Of a stretch of 64,000 bases of DNA, positions 10,901 through 22,700 are shown one piece after another. Source of the DNA: Branchiostoma floridae (lineage: Eukaryota > Chordata > Leptocardii > Amphioxiformes > Branchiostomatidae); the NCBI RefSeq assembly GCF_000003815.2, contig NC_049993.1, positions 6,592,489-6,656,488 on the forward strand, read 5' to 3'. The notes under the pieces are model-generated. The model did not search any database, was not told the DNA's origin, and worked only from the letters and a program-made list of their open reading frames with translations. Numbering within the stretch: position 1 is the stretch's first letter; the number at the start of each line of letters is the position of its first letter. Position numbers and translations under genes: made by a program.

Positions 10901-13900
10901 AACATGAGAACATATCACAATATACAGTGCACATGTTGTAGAAGGTGTGGGTACAAAGTTGTACAGATCAAATGGAAGAACTTCTAAAATTGTAAAGAAA
11001 AAATAATGCTATAAAATACAAAGGTATAATGATAATTGCTACCTGCTGTTTGCCTTCTCCTTGAGTTCTGGAAAGGCAGCATGGGTCTCTACAACATGGT
11101 CTATCTGCCAAAGTATAAGAGTTGTCTATAAATGGATGGGGACTTTTACCAATGAATTTGTACCAGACATATCTACTTATGTACCTGTGATTGTCACTTT
11201 CATACAGCAAGCTAAGTTAAGCTTACTTCATTGTCAATCTCATGTTATGATTAAATAAGTAGCAGCAATTAAAGCCATCAATATCTTCTTCACTCTGTAC
11301 AGTAGTGCAGACTTCTGGGTACCTTTGACCCTTTATTGGAGTCAGTCATCCTGAAGACGGTCATATTCCAGCTGATTTTTTTTTCATTTTCTGAGATGGA
11401 TAAAATGTTTTGAAAGTCTGTTTTGTGAAACAACAAGAGGGGCGAGTAGAACAGAAAGAAACAATATATACAAATATCCTGACTGACCCAGGAATCGAAC
11501 CCGGGTCCTCAAAATCACAACACAAGCAGCGTAACTGACTGACCCCAAAGCCTGACAGGCGTTTGGCATGGTCAGTTAGCGCTACTTCAACCCCCACTGT
11601 TACATCTGGTAATTACCACTTTTCCTGTTGCGCTCTGCCCTCCCTCGCTGAGCCAGAGGCCCGGAACCATAGCAGAGAAGTAAGGTCCCCACACTCCTGG
11701 CACAAAGATGGCATCCTTACTGAGCTGGAGGTCAGGAAATAGTCAAGGTCAGGCTTGGTCCTCCTTAATGCTTTAAGATTAGCACATTAAAGATCCCACC
11801 AAACTCATCAAAAAGAGTAAGGTCCTTCCTGGCATGAGTGGTCCAGACCCTACAGTCCCATGGCTACACCTGGGGCAATTACTGTCATATTGAGGTCACC
11901 TGAGTGGCGCCACCTATTGTAAGCTTCTCGCAATTCAGCCTCTGGCTGCGAAGAGGGAGTAGTCGGCCCGCCCAATAACAATGAGAAATAACAATAACAG
12001 AATGGTTGAATGAGAAACAGTTGGAGCAACTGTCTACTTATTATGACTTAAGTTGGGATCTAAAATTAAATTCACTTACTGCCATATGACAGGAGGATGT
12101 GCCACATATGAGGGAGAGTCGAGCTGTGATTGGCTGATTTTCACAGGGAAGGCCATGACCTTTGACATCTGCACCAACCATTCCTGAAAGAGATTGCACT
12201 GCTCTAGAACTGGCAACAAAAAGTTTTATCAAAATTGTTCCACACAGCATGTTACTACATCATTAAAACATCTACATCATCTACATATATATACCCCCAA
12301 ATGGCCCCGCACGGGGCATCGTAGGGGGGGGGGGTGGATGACATGACACAGCTAAAGAAAACTCAGGAAATTCTAAATTCTGTTAAGTTAAGTACCTAGT
12401 CCTCCTGCGTGTGCATCAATGAGTGAGGTCCCCACAGCTGTACCCTCCACTAGCCCCAGCTCTACAGCAGCAGACTTGGTCAGCCCCTTTCCTACCCTCT
12501 CACCAGGCGACTGCACTTCACAGCCTGTGGGGAGAGGAATAACAACATAATTGTAACTGACTGGTAAAGCTAGTTCACCTTTATCCACAAGGTTACCTAT
12601 ATCCGTTGTTCCAAGTGGGTGAAAGGCCTTAAGATAAACAATGAATTGTACCGTTTTTACTTAGTTGAAAGGAAATGTGTTGATTTCCATTGTAAAGCCC
12701 AGGAATATTGGATAGAATTGTTTAATGACCAGATACAATGGGATGTAGTGTACAGTTTAACCTACAAAACCTATATCCATTGTTTTTAAAAACAGTACAT
12801 TTGTATATAACTACCATAGCGAGTCAACGAGCGGTGGTTTCAAATTGCACTACTTTCAAAATGTAGAAGTTTGAAACCACTGTCGGTCAACTCGCTATCC
12901 TTAAGAACACTTTTTTAATAACAACGGATATAGGTTTCCTCGGAGATAAAGGTGAACTAACGTAACTCAGTCAAGGTTACCCAACTAGCCAATTACTCAC
13001 AGCATGCGAGCTAGGAGGATTGTACCTGATACATGTAATACTTTTAGTTTTAGGTACACAGCTGTACTGCACAAAACTATACTACCATTGGCGCTGAAAA
13101 GTCTTCATCAATCATTAAGTTCTGGAACTTTGTAAGAAGGGATTACCTCATCAAACATCAATCAAACTCAACAACTTTAGTTTAAGCACCATGTGCCACT
13201 TTCATTTTACTATCACTGCAGAGAAAATCTTATGCGAGTTCAACTCAATACCAATTTTTGCATATTTATCTGAAAGAAGATCTGCCAGTCCAATCTCCTG
13301 CCAGAAACTGTCGCTCCACTCTTCAGATGCAGAGTACGTCCACTTGCAGACCAGGCTGCACAGGGACCTGGAATAGAATAGACAGGAAGAAGATGTTAGG
13401 GACAGGTTTGGAGTTGGTTTCTAGAGTTTGTACAGGAAAACAGATTTGTTTCTGGTGGTTAACAGAACCCACTCACTCACTCACTCACTCGTCCTCCTGC
13501 ACATGGTGCGTGGAGCCAACTGAATTCACTAGGGACCTCCACCATCCTCTGTTTGTCGCTGCAAGCTGCGCCTGGTGGAGGGTGATGTTAGTGCTGCGCA
13601 GATCTCGGGTCACCACGTCCATCCAGCGGGTGCGGGGCGCCCCCCGTGGGCGACGCCATCCTGCCTGCTTTGGGTTGGAGTCGAGCACCCACACACAAGT
13701 AAACATACATGTCCATGGTGCTGAACACCATCCACACACAAACAGATCTGTCCTTGGTGCTGAATACCATCAATACACATATGCAAACATACCTGTCCCT
13801 GGTGCTGAACACCATCTACACACAGGTAAACATACCTGTCCTTGGTGCTGAATATCATCCACATACAGTTAAACACACCTGTCCCTGGTGCGGAACACCA

Positions 13901-16213
13901 TCCACACACAGGTAAACACACATATCTCTGGTGCGTAACTCCATCCACACACAGACAAACATACCTGTCCTTGGTGCTAAGCACCATCCACGCACAGGTT
14001 AACACACCTGTCCCTGGTGCTGATGAACACCATCGACACACAGGTAAACATACCTGTCCTTGGTGCTGAACACCATTCACACAAATGTTGGAACATACCT
14101 GTCTTTGGTCCTGAACACAAGCTACACACAAACAGACCTGTCCTTGGTGCTGAGCACCATCAATACGCATATGCAAACAGACCTGTTCCTGGTTCTGAAC
14201 ACCATCCACACACAAGAAACACACATGTGTCTGTTGCTGGCATGAATGCAGGTCTAAAAGTGTGTCATCTGCAACTGAAGAGTCTATTATGACTCATTAC
14301 AGGTTTCCTAAAAATTCAAGATGACAGAACAAAATTTACAGAAAGCACTTTGACACACAGGAAACAATGTCAATCTGACCTGGAAGTACTTCCTGTAGCC
14401 CTCCATGTCAGATAGTCAGGTAACTCAAACATGTGACCTGCCTTGTCCCAGCATGCCTCACCAATATTCTGTTCATGGACAAAAGATTCAGAATCTAATG
14501 TAATCTGCATTATAATGACAACATTTAACTGTTACAGCAAATCACCAGTGAGAAAAGAAAACAATAGATCATGGCTCAACCAGCATAAAACTTGCATCAG
14601 GCTCTTAAATGTGCTTGGTGCTTTCTACATTGTAAAAGATTGACATTGGAGAACAGAATCCTGTCTTTCCGTCAAGATATGAAAATGCTTCGTGGTGCCA
14701 ATGGTTGTAAGTTAAGGACCATAACAATAAAAAAAGCTGCAGAAAAAACGGCAATGTTAAAACTCAAGTCAACAATTCCCATGGAGCTAAATTTCCCTAG
14801 CTGAATACACAAATATGTATGATGTTACCTCTTTTAGCCAGAGTAGTTTGGGGGGTGCCATTTCTGGAGAGATTGCTCCGCCTACATATTTCAGTACGGC
14901 ATGATGGGTAGCGTTTATTCTCTCTGCCTGCTTCGTGGCTCGATGGTCCATCCATAGGACAATGTTCTGCTCATTCTCGCCTGAGCAGGGAATCAGATGA
15001 TACAAATTAACAAAGATCTTTTCCACAACCAACGGACTAGAGATTACTCTAGCAATGTTTCAGTGACTGTAACCATTCTCAAGCTAATACAGTACTGACT
15101 TGCTTAACACTGTGTGCAGGTTGTTGTCGCTGCTGTAGTGTGAAGAACATTTAAGATTAACTTTTCATTTGTATGAAAAGAGCCTTGTTTATCTATTATT
15201 TACCTGATGAAGCCATTATTGACAGATAGACAATATTTGTAAAACTTCAAAAAGCTTCCAAATTTGTCTTGACAGTCCAAATTATATCATGATGACTGTT
15301 TTCTTGTTTTTTCTTTATCTTTTTTAGTTGCTGAAGTTGTTGAATCATACCTGACTTGCTGACTGTGAGAGGGTTGCCCTCCGTGTCCAGCAGGACCAGT
15401 GAACATGTTGCATCAAACCCAACTCCACGGACCAGGGTCACATCCACTGTTGAGGTCACCTTCTGCACGTGGCAGAAATCACACACCTGATTGTTTTAAG
15501 TTCTTCTTTTTCCATTGCCAGTATTTCATGTCTAAAGTGAATCTTTATACAAGTGTCATGAGTGGTCCTCAAGTACAAAAATTTCCTAGCTTTGGGGAGT
15601 GACCAGTCCAAAATTTTGTGGTCCTTGTCCAGGTCTGGTACAGTCTATTGTAACAGATACCAACATGGCAGCCTTAAAATTTGGAAAACAACGGAGATCG
15701 ACTATTGCTATAGGATAGACGTTGGATGCAACTCAGCCTAGCATCCTAACCTTATCCTAAAATCTTAACTCAACCCAAGCCCTAACCCTGGCCATGATGG
15801 GCTAAGTTGACACGTGGATGTCGGTCTGAGTTGACCAGGACATTTGGCCAAGTTTTAACTGGACCAAGTTGGTAGAGTGACAAAATTTGTCTTGATCCCT
15901 TTAAGGAATGGAACTTCATAAATGCTGAACGTTCTGCAAAGAGGAAGAATAATGAAGACAATGAATACTAATGCACTTTTTGCTACCCTAAAAGTCAGAT
16001 GATTTCTAAAGAATCCTGTATCACCTTGACGACCGTGCAACAGGCAGTCCAGATGTCCTCTGATGACTGCTGGTAGAAGTCTGGTTGTGGGTTCCATGTT
16101 TGGATGGGATGTTCTGCCGTGGACCGTACCCGTCCTATTCCGTCTACGAGTGCCGCACGTGCACTACCCGTACCTACATCCACTCCAACATAGTACCGTT
16201 CCGCGTCACCCAT
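7921..16213 (-). CDS. FGGY: FGGY carbohydrate kinase domain-containing protein, 15 coding exons
   Basis: Exons in coding order: 16213-16025, 15486-15351, 14980-14829, 14468-14380, 13367-13252, 12524-12396, 12183-12080, 11724-11617, 11104-11043, 10758-10602, 10137-10063, 9739-9619, 9499-9405, 8936-8875, 8002-7921. All junctions have GT/AG signals and stay in frame, giving 558 residues; I recall human FGGY as about 551. The N-terminal nucleotide-binding motif GVDVGTGS is at residues 10-17, DHRA at 120-123, LIDAHAGG at 262-269 (D264 is the likely catalytic base), CGTSSCHM at 297-304 and [11 protein letters not shown] at 463-473. Thus FGGY_N and FGGY_C are both complete. The family phosphorylates sugars and polyols; the animal enzyme is reported to act on D-ribulose in the cytosol. 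The start was chosen because M-G-D-A-E-R-Y-Y aligns with the human N-terminus. Head to head with SPTLC1. Confidence 0.95.
8293..8850 (+). pseudogene. LINE reverse-transcriptase C-terminal fragment in an FGGY intron
   Basis: An open frame from about 8383 to 8826 contains [15 protein letters not shown], then the LGH block and [11 protein letters not shown], and ends with [13 protein letters not shown]. This order is characteristic of the C-terminal thumb and tail of RTE/L2-like non-LTR retrotransposon proteins. The stop codon is followed by a short TGATTGATTGATTG tail (8838-8851), typical of LINE 3' ends. The reverse-transcriptase core and endonuclease are missing, so it is a 5'-truncated copy. 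It lies antisense to FGGY between its last two coding exons. Confidence 0.85.
11375..11600 (-). mobile_element. tRNA-derived SINE in an FGGY intron
   Basis: On the minus strand there is a clear polymerase III B box, GGGTTCGATTCC (11502-11491). Upstream, around 11585, is a TAGCGCTAACTG stretch that may be a degenerate A box. The unit ends in an A-rich run near 11380. This head, body and A-rich tail layout fits a tRNA-derived SINE. It sits within 20 bp of FGGY exon 8. Confidence 0.6.
11740..12075. other. FGGY intron 7 with unclassified repeat-like sequence
   Basis: The intron between FGGY exons 7 and 8 (11725-12079) holds GC-moderate sequence, including GTGGCGCCACC near 11905-11916 and a simple AACAATAAC stretch near 11980-12000. 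It resembles a degraded interspersed repeat, but I see no terminal repeats or coding content that would identify it. Confidence 0.25.
12570..12960. mobile_element. MITE with CTAGTTCACCTTTAT termini, copy in FGGY intron
   Basis: The left end CTAGTTCACCTTTATCC is mirrored by GATAAAGGTGAACTA at the right end. Inside these, ACCTATATCCGTTGTT is mirrored by AACAACGGATATAGGT. A second hairpin (GGTTTCAAATTGC against its near complement) fills the centre. Sister copies lie at 33565-33709 and 52955-53170, and a decayed piece at about 36810-36945. Confidence 0.7.
13470..13690 (-). pseudogene. LINE 3' fragment in FGGY intron 4
   Basis: The minus strand encodes [17 protein letters not shown] followed by R-G-W-W-R-S-L-V, the same GRPRTRW...W-R layout as the C-terminus of RTE/L2-like LINE proteins. 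It then ends in a GAGT tandem tail (plus-strand ACTC repeats, 13471-13489). It is 5'-truncated, in the same orientation as FGGY, and directly abuts the minisatellite that starts near 13690. Confidence 0.75.
13690..14225. repeat. minisatellite, about 42-bp unit, about 13 copies
   Basis: Imperfect tandem repeats with a core of CCTGTCCCTGGTGCTGAACA followed by CCATCCACACACAGGTAAAC. Copies vary by small substitutions and indels. The long open frames read through it on both strands are artefacts of the repeat, because the same peptide units recur. It lies in the FGGY intron between exons 4 and 5, next to the LINE tail. Confidence 0.9.
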
Positions 16214-16764
16214 ACTAAACTACAGGGCTGGAAAATAATTGAATTGAAAGCTCTTGTAGTCCATTTATGAAGAAACACACTTAGAGGACATTAACCCTTA
16301 AATCGTAACAAATGATTAATAACCTATCAAATATTCCTTGAATGTGACTGATTCCTTCAATGTCAGCCTGAGTTGCAAATGCATTGAAAGGAGTGATCTA
16401 ATGCAATGATATGATATGATAAATGTTGATAACACATATCATTATGATAGCTATGCTATGATAACATGTGACGTTATCATGAATTATTTCAACTATATGA
16501 AGCTTTAGATTATGTCCCATATGTTATCATCCCCAAATTTTAAGTCTGGGAAAGAAACAATTACTTCAATCAATGAATCAATCAGCCAATGTCATCAATC
16601 AGTCAATCTATTCTATTCTTCTATAGGGATTAACCTTATAATAGTACGTCCTTATTACTTACCATATCACAAATCCAACACGAACGAAGTTTGACTTCGC
16701 GCCAAACGACCTTTGGCCAGCCAGAGAACGTTACCCTTTCACCTTTCACCCTTTACCTAACAAA
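16214..16764. promoter_or_regulatory. shared 5' intergenic region of FGGY and SPTLC1
   Basis: The start codons of FGGY (minus) and SPTLC1 (plus) face away from each other across 551 bp, so the promoters must overlap or be close together. The SPTLC1 side (16690-16764) carries pyrimidine-rich repeats of CCTTTCACC just upstream of the start codon, and the start itself lies in AAAATGGCGG, a match to the YY1 site that often spans start codons of housekeeping genes. No TATA box is evident near either start. The middle part is AT-rich. Confidence 0.5.
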
Positions 16765-19700
16765 ATGGCGGTGGAAGACGTGATGGTGGAGCCGTGGTAC
16801 ATGATGCAGATGGTACAGGCCTTTCTGCAGGTGAATATCGCATGAAAATTCTTCTACACATTTATGATATGATGTATTATTATGCCAGTGTCATGTTTTA
16901 CTTGTATGATGCCATATAGAGCAGCGATTGGCGCTGAAAAGTGACGTTACACAACAGGAGGTTTTACGTTACTACCCTGTTGTTACACCCTGTTGTTACC
17001 CTGGGGGCCGGCCTGGCCTTGCGAAGTTTTTTACCATAACGGATTGTAGATCAGCCATTATGATATAGCGGATAGCTCCCCAGCACAACATATCCGCTAT
17101 GCTGTGTCGTTTCTCAAAACAAACAAATCAAAGAAACAACCCAACCAAGTTGTGCTCAGCCGGCCGCGTTAGCAGGGGTTGTCAGGGACAAACCAAAAAC
17201 GATCGTGAGGGGTGGGTAATATGGAAGTAAGGCAGTTTTTCAGAGTTACAGTTTGTAGTTTTATTTCTGCCCTTCTTCATTGTTTGGTCATCAGAATTTC
17301 TTTGAAATTTCAATTAAGATCAGTAACTGCCGTTACACATGAATTTTTTACTTAAAGGCGCCCAGAGCAATTTTTTTGTCTTTTCAAATTCAATTTTCAA
17401 GTCATTTTTTATATACACTCAGATACAGTAAGGTTAAATAACACTATCTCAATGCATATCGACCTTCATTGAACTAAGATGAGACGTCGTTGGGTGGTGA
17501 GAACTCATTGAAAATCCGAGCGCTGCATGTGCCATTATTTCAAATTTTCAGAACGCACGCGAACATGACCGATGAGTCATGAACGCTTCCGGAGATGTCG
17601 TCACTTGTTCGAATAAGGTTTCGATTTGCAAACGGGCGAATCAGATTCAATTCGCTCGGTGACCTCACGCGTTCGAAAATCTCCGAAAAGTACCGACGGG
17701 AAACCGTTAGTGGCTCGATCCTGTGCTGATTTATTGTAGGATATAATAAATCAAAGGGGTCCGTTTGCGGCATGTTTGTGCGTCCTTTTAAACGCTGAAA
17801 GTACGAAATAATGTTAAAAATGTGCTACTATGTTGAAGTAAATGTCAATATCGTACTGACTGTCTCATCCAGAATATTTTTGATTTTAATGCTCTAAAAA
17901 CTGCTCTGGGCGCCTTTAAAGCAAAACATATCGTTACAAGCTACCTGGTACATAACGTTACGAGTTAAGTTCTAGACATTTAAACTTAAAGTGGAATATC
18001 AAAGCTTACCGAGTAGAGTCAACTTCTTGCTTCCTATTTGTATGTGGGAGCAGTTAATGTCTCTAAAACAAGGTTTATCTAAGCAGATCAAGAATACAAA
18101 TCTATCTGTAATCTGTTGCAATCAAAGTATGGAAATGTTTCCTCCCCCAGGCCCCAGTGTACCACATCGTGATCGAGGTGCTGTTGATAGTGTGGATCAT
18201 CGGCCTGCTGTTCTCTAAGAGCTACAGGATCCAGGAGAGGGTACAACTCACAGAGAAGGTGAGACCTCTGCTAAAACAGCCTAATTTACAGCAGAAATAT
18301 TGGGCTAAAGTAGGCTAAAACAGTTGCATACTGTAAATGCATTTAAGTTCGCGGGGATTTAATTTCGCGGGAGCGGGAAAAGGGACTTTTTGCGGTGGAT
18401 TTAAGTTTGCGGTAACACCATAGACTGCAGTCTGATACCATAACAGAAAAATGTTCGCGGTGGTTTTAAGTTTGCGGTAAAGTGGTCACCGCGAAAACCG
18501 CGAACATTAATCCACCTCGAAAATTTCTGCATTTACAGTATTCAGTAGAACTATTGGATTCAAACACTGTATAAAAACAGTCCGATTTACGGTAGAAATG
18601 TTGAAACAAGATAAATCATTAAATGGGCTACAACAATTGGATCTACAGTAGAAATGTTGATTCTAGACAATTTGGCTATAGTAGTGTCATATACGGTAGA
18701 TTTATTAGAATCAAACACTGTTTTCATCTTTACTTCTTGTTGAATGTTTGCTAAAACGATGTCAAAGAACCAAGGGTGTTAGATTGTGTGATAAGTTACT
18801 TAATTCTTAACATACCATTACATTTGTAACAGGGCTCTAGCCAGCTTCCGTTTTTCCATCAATTGACGGAAATTCGCTGCGTCTGACGGAAAAATTTTAA
18901 AAGCAATCCGTCAACCTCGACGGACAAAAATCTTTGGTGGAAGCTATAGGCGGCTTTAGGATGCCGTCCACGGCCGTAAAAGCCACACACTGTTTGTTTT
19001 GCTATTGTTATGGCTGTTAACAATGTGTGTCGGCGCTCTATCGCATACGATAATCTCATTAAAACCGGTTTTTCACAGTCTCAATGGCAACATTTACTAC
19101 TTTGTAGTGTCATGGGAAAATAAGTTTTCGCGGTTTTCACGACGACTGGAATCGGCTGACGGAAAAAAAATTCGAGCTGGCTAGAGCCCTGATTTGTAAT
19201 ATATCAAGTAAATTTGTACGTTTAAGAATCATATTCAGTTGCTTGAGTAAGTTTTTTGGCATATCTTATTACCTCCAGATGTCTAACCTTTATTGACAAT
19301 CACATACCTTATGCTGTCAGCTGCTTCTCTTCGCAACAGCAGACTTCTTTGTCTTTAGACATGTCAAGAGGAGGCAAGTATTGTTATACCACAATCTCCA
19401 AATGTTTAAGGGAGAATTTGAATAAATGTAATATTTCTCCATTTGTAGGAGAAGGAAGACCTGTTGGCTGAATGGAAGCCAGAGCCACTGGTACCAGACA
19501 CCCCTGAAGACCACCCTGCACTACACCCACGGGTCGTGTCTGGGTCAGTAGGGACTTTTCTGACTGATTTGCTTTGTACTGCAGCTATAGGTGTCACTGC
19601 CTGCTTAGATTTGAAATTCTATCGCAAACTTTAACATTTGAAATAAAGAATGCAATGTAGGTTTTGTTACTTAAGTGTCAAATATATGCTTTATATTAGT

Positions 19701-22700
19701 GTACATTTATCTACTAGTATGTAAACCTACACTGTAAATCCATTGTAAAAAGATTATGTGCACAAAAGTGCATATAGATTTAGCATTCAGAGCCCAGTGT
19801 ACATACAATGGCATCTAATCTGCATGTATGTGCACAATCAAATTTTTAAATTAGTAATTCTATTGGAACTGTTCACAGAATAAAAACATAATTATGATCC
19901 TGTGTTGTGATTGGTTGTGGTTTCCAGGAAAGCAGGGTTAAAGGTCGTGGTGGATGGGAAGGAGTGCCTTAACCTGGCCACCCTCAACTTCCTAGGCATG
20001 CTGGGTAATAAACGGATTGAGGTGAGACAAAGCCTGCACATCTATATGCTACGCCCCTAGTTTCGGGATCAATGACGTTGTTACTTAAAGTTGTTTCTAT
20101 TTCCTTGTTTGCTGTGCTCTTCATAAATCAAACTTCATCAAGCTTTATCAGGATCCACATTGCAGGCATGTTACTCAATTGCTCATCAATGTGTTCATTA
20201 CTTTGTTGTGTTGAGTAGTGAACAAAAGCTTTAACATTAAATATGATGAGCTGTAAACACTAAATACAGACACAAGAAGAGTTGTAGCTAGTATACTTTT
20301 GTTTGCATCTAGTGTACTTCATTTTCTGTTGGGCAATTTATACATGTCTTTACTTGTCTTTATGTCTTTTGTCCCTTGTAGAAAGCTGCCAACACAGCTC
20401 TGTACAAGTACGGAGTTGGATCCTGTGGACCCAGAGGCTTTTATGGAACAGTGGGTAAGTCTAAAACTAACAAATGACATACATTTTGAAGCTAGAGAAG
20501 AACGTTATATAAGCAAAGGTATCATCATGACTATAGACCACAGACTAAAGAAAAGAGTTTCAGGACCAAGACGTGGTAGAGTATCTATCTAAAAAATGTA
20601 TCAGATCTTTAAAGTTTAAGGAAAATTATTTCTAGGTGAGAAAAACATGACAATGGTTCCATCACTTAAACACCTTTCCTTGCAGATGTTCACCTTGACC
20701 TTGAAGATAAACTTGCCAAGTACACAAGAACAGAAGAGGCCATCCTCTATGCCTACGGCTTTGCCACCATCGCCAGTGCTATCCCAGCCTACTCCAAAAG
20801 AGGCGACATTGTTTTCTGGTACGACACATTCTTGCTTTTTGTCCAAGTTTAATCTACATGTATATATGACCTTATCTTCTTAAAATTCAAAATCTGCTTG
20901 AGAATATTGCAATACTGATTTTGGTATATTCCTTTACACTTTCAAAACAATTGCAATATATTGTCCTGTTTTGCTGATGTTTCAGACAGTAACATGTACA
21001 ACTGGTAAATTATTTTGCTAATCCATGAAAAGTAACAATGTTACTTGTCATCAAACAAACAAAAGTAACAATGTTACTTGTCATCAAACAAACAAAAGTA
21101 AGAATGTTACTTGTCATCAAACAAACAATTTATGCTTTGTACATGTATGTTAACCTCAGGGCTCTAGCCAGCTTGACATTTTTTTCCGTCAGCCAATTCC
21201 CATTGTCGCGAAAACACTATTCCAGGAGTTAGAGAGACTGAACTGAGACCTTGAAAAACGGGTTTTAATGAGATTATCGTATGCGAAAGGGCACCGACAC
21301 ACATTATCAACAATCATAACAATAGCAAAACAAACAGTGTGTGGCTTTTACGGCCATGGACGGCGTCCCCAAGCCGCCTGTAGCTTCCACCAAGGAGCTT
21401 TTATCAGATTTTTGTCCGTCAAAGTTGACGGATTGGTTTTAAAATTTTTCCGTCACACGCAGCAAATTTCCGTCAATTGACGGAAAAACGGACGGTGGCT
21501 AGAGCCCTGGTTAACCTCCTTCTGCTATGTTAACCTCCTTCTGCTATGTTAACCTCCTTCTGCTATGTTAAACTCCTTCTGCTATGTTAATCTTCCTCTG
21601 CTATGTTAACCTCCTTCTGCTATGTTAAACTCCTTCTGCTATGTTAATCTTCCTCTGCTATGTTAACCTCCTTCTGCTATGTTAAACTCCTTCTGCTATG
21701 TTAATCTTCCTCTGCTATGTTAACCTCCTTCTGCTATGTTAAACTCCTTCTGCTATGTTAATCTTCCTCTGCTATGTTAACCTCCTTCTGCTATGTTAAC
21801 CTCCTTCTGCTATGTTAACCCCCTTCTGCTATGTTAATCTCCTTCTGCAACCCCCTTACCACCCTCCAGTGATGAGGGAGCCTGCTTTGCCATCCAGAAA
21901 GGCCTGCTGGCCTCCCGCAGTAAAGTGGTGTACTTCAAACACAACGACATGGAAGACTTGGAGCGGCTTCTCAAGGAACAGGCTAAGGATGACAAGAAGG
22001 TGTGAGAATGTTAGATAATCTTCTTTTCTGTGAGTCATTGATAAAGATAGGTTAAAGAACTATTAAAAAAATTGAATTGCTGCATTGGAAGGAAAGTTTG
22101 ATTCCAGGCTTGCTGATATATTAATGTTGTTGAATATTGTTTTCCATGTAGAATCCCAAGAAGGCTGCTGTCACCCGGAGGTTTGTTCTGGTGGAGGGGA
22201 TATACATGAACTATGGAGACATTGTCCCCCTGCCAAAATTGGTTGGTACTGCAGCAAAACACTGGCTTTGACCTTGTAGCATTTGTACTGTGTGTGCTTT
22301 TGTTTTAAATTGATAAGTTTATACTAATCAGCTATTTAGGGCACGGAAAATGAAAATTTATACTTAGATTTCCAAATGTGTTGTTGCCAGTTATTGGCCT
22401 CAGGAGAAATAGTCACATGTTTAGTACAGTTTAAGAATCTGTTAAACCATTTCAAAACAGGACAGCCTTTCATTTCGAACTGCTTACCACAAGCATGTAA
22501 ATGGTACTAGTAAATGAAAATGATGCGATGTACAAAGAAAAGCAAAATTACATGCTTGCCTTCTCTTATTCTAGGTTGAACTGAAGTACAAGTACAAAGT
22601 CCGAATCTTTATCGAGGAGAGCGCGTCCTTTGGAGTACTGGGAGACAACGGCAGGGGAGTCACAGAGCACTTTGGTGTTCCTGTGAGTTGGTTTGACTTG

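Noticed and set aside
11491-11502. Possible tRNA gene from the B-box match
   Set aside because: No acceptor stem or anticodon arm can be folded around it; a tRNA-derived SINE explains it better.
13485-14292. Long overlapping open frames on both strands with cysteine- or histidine-rich peptides
   Set aside because: The same peptide recurs with each 42-bp period, so the frames come from the minisatellite and have no start, splice or homology support.
18859-19059. Short frame starting M-R-L-S-Y-A, also at 21268, 28044 and 35144
   Set aside because: Identical frames occur only inside the CAGGGCTCTAGCC MITE copies; several copies differ by indels and no protein family is recognised.
21510-21848. 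CRISPR-like regular repeats
   Set aside because: Units are contiguous with no unique spacers and lie in a eukaryotic intron; it is a minisatellite.
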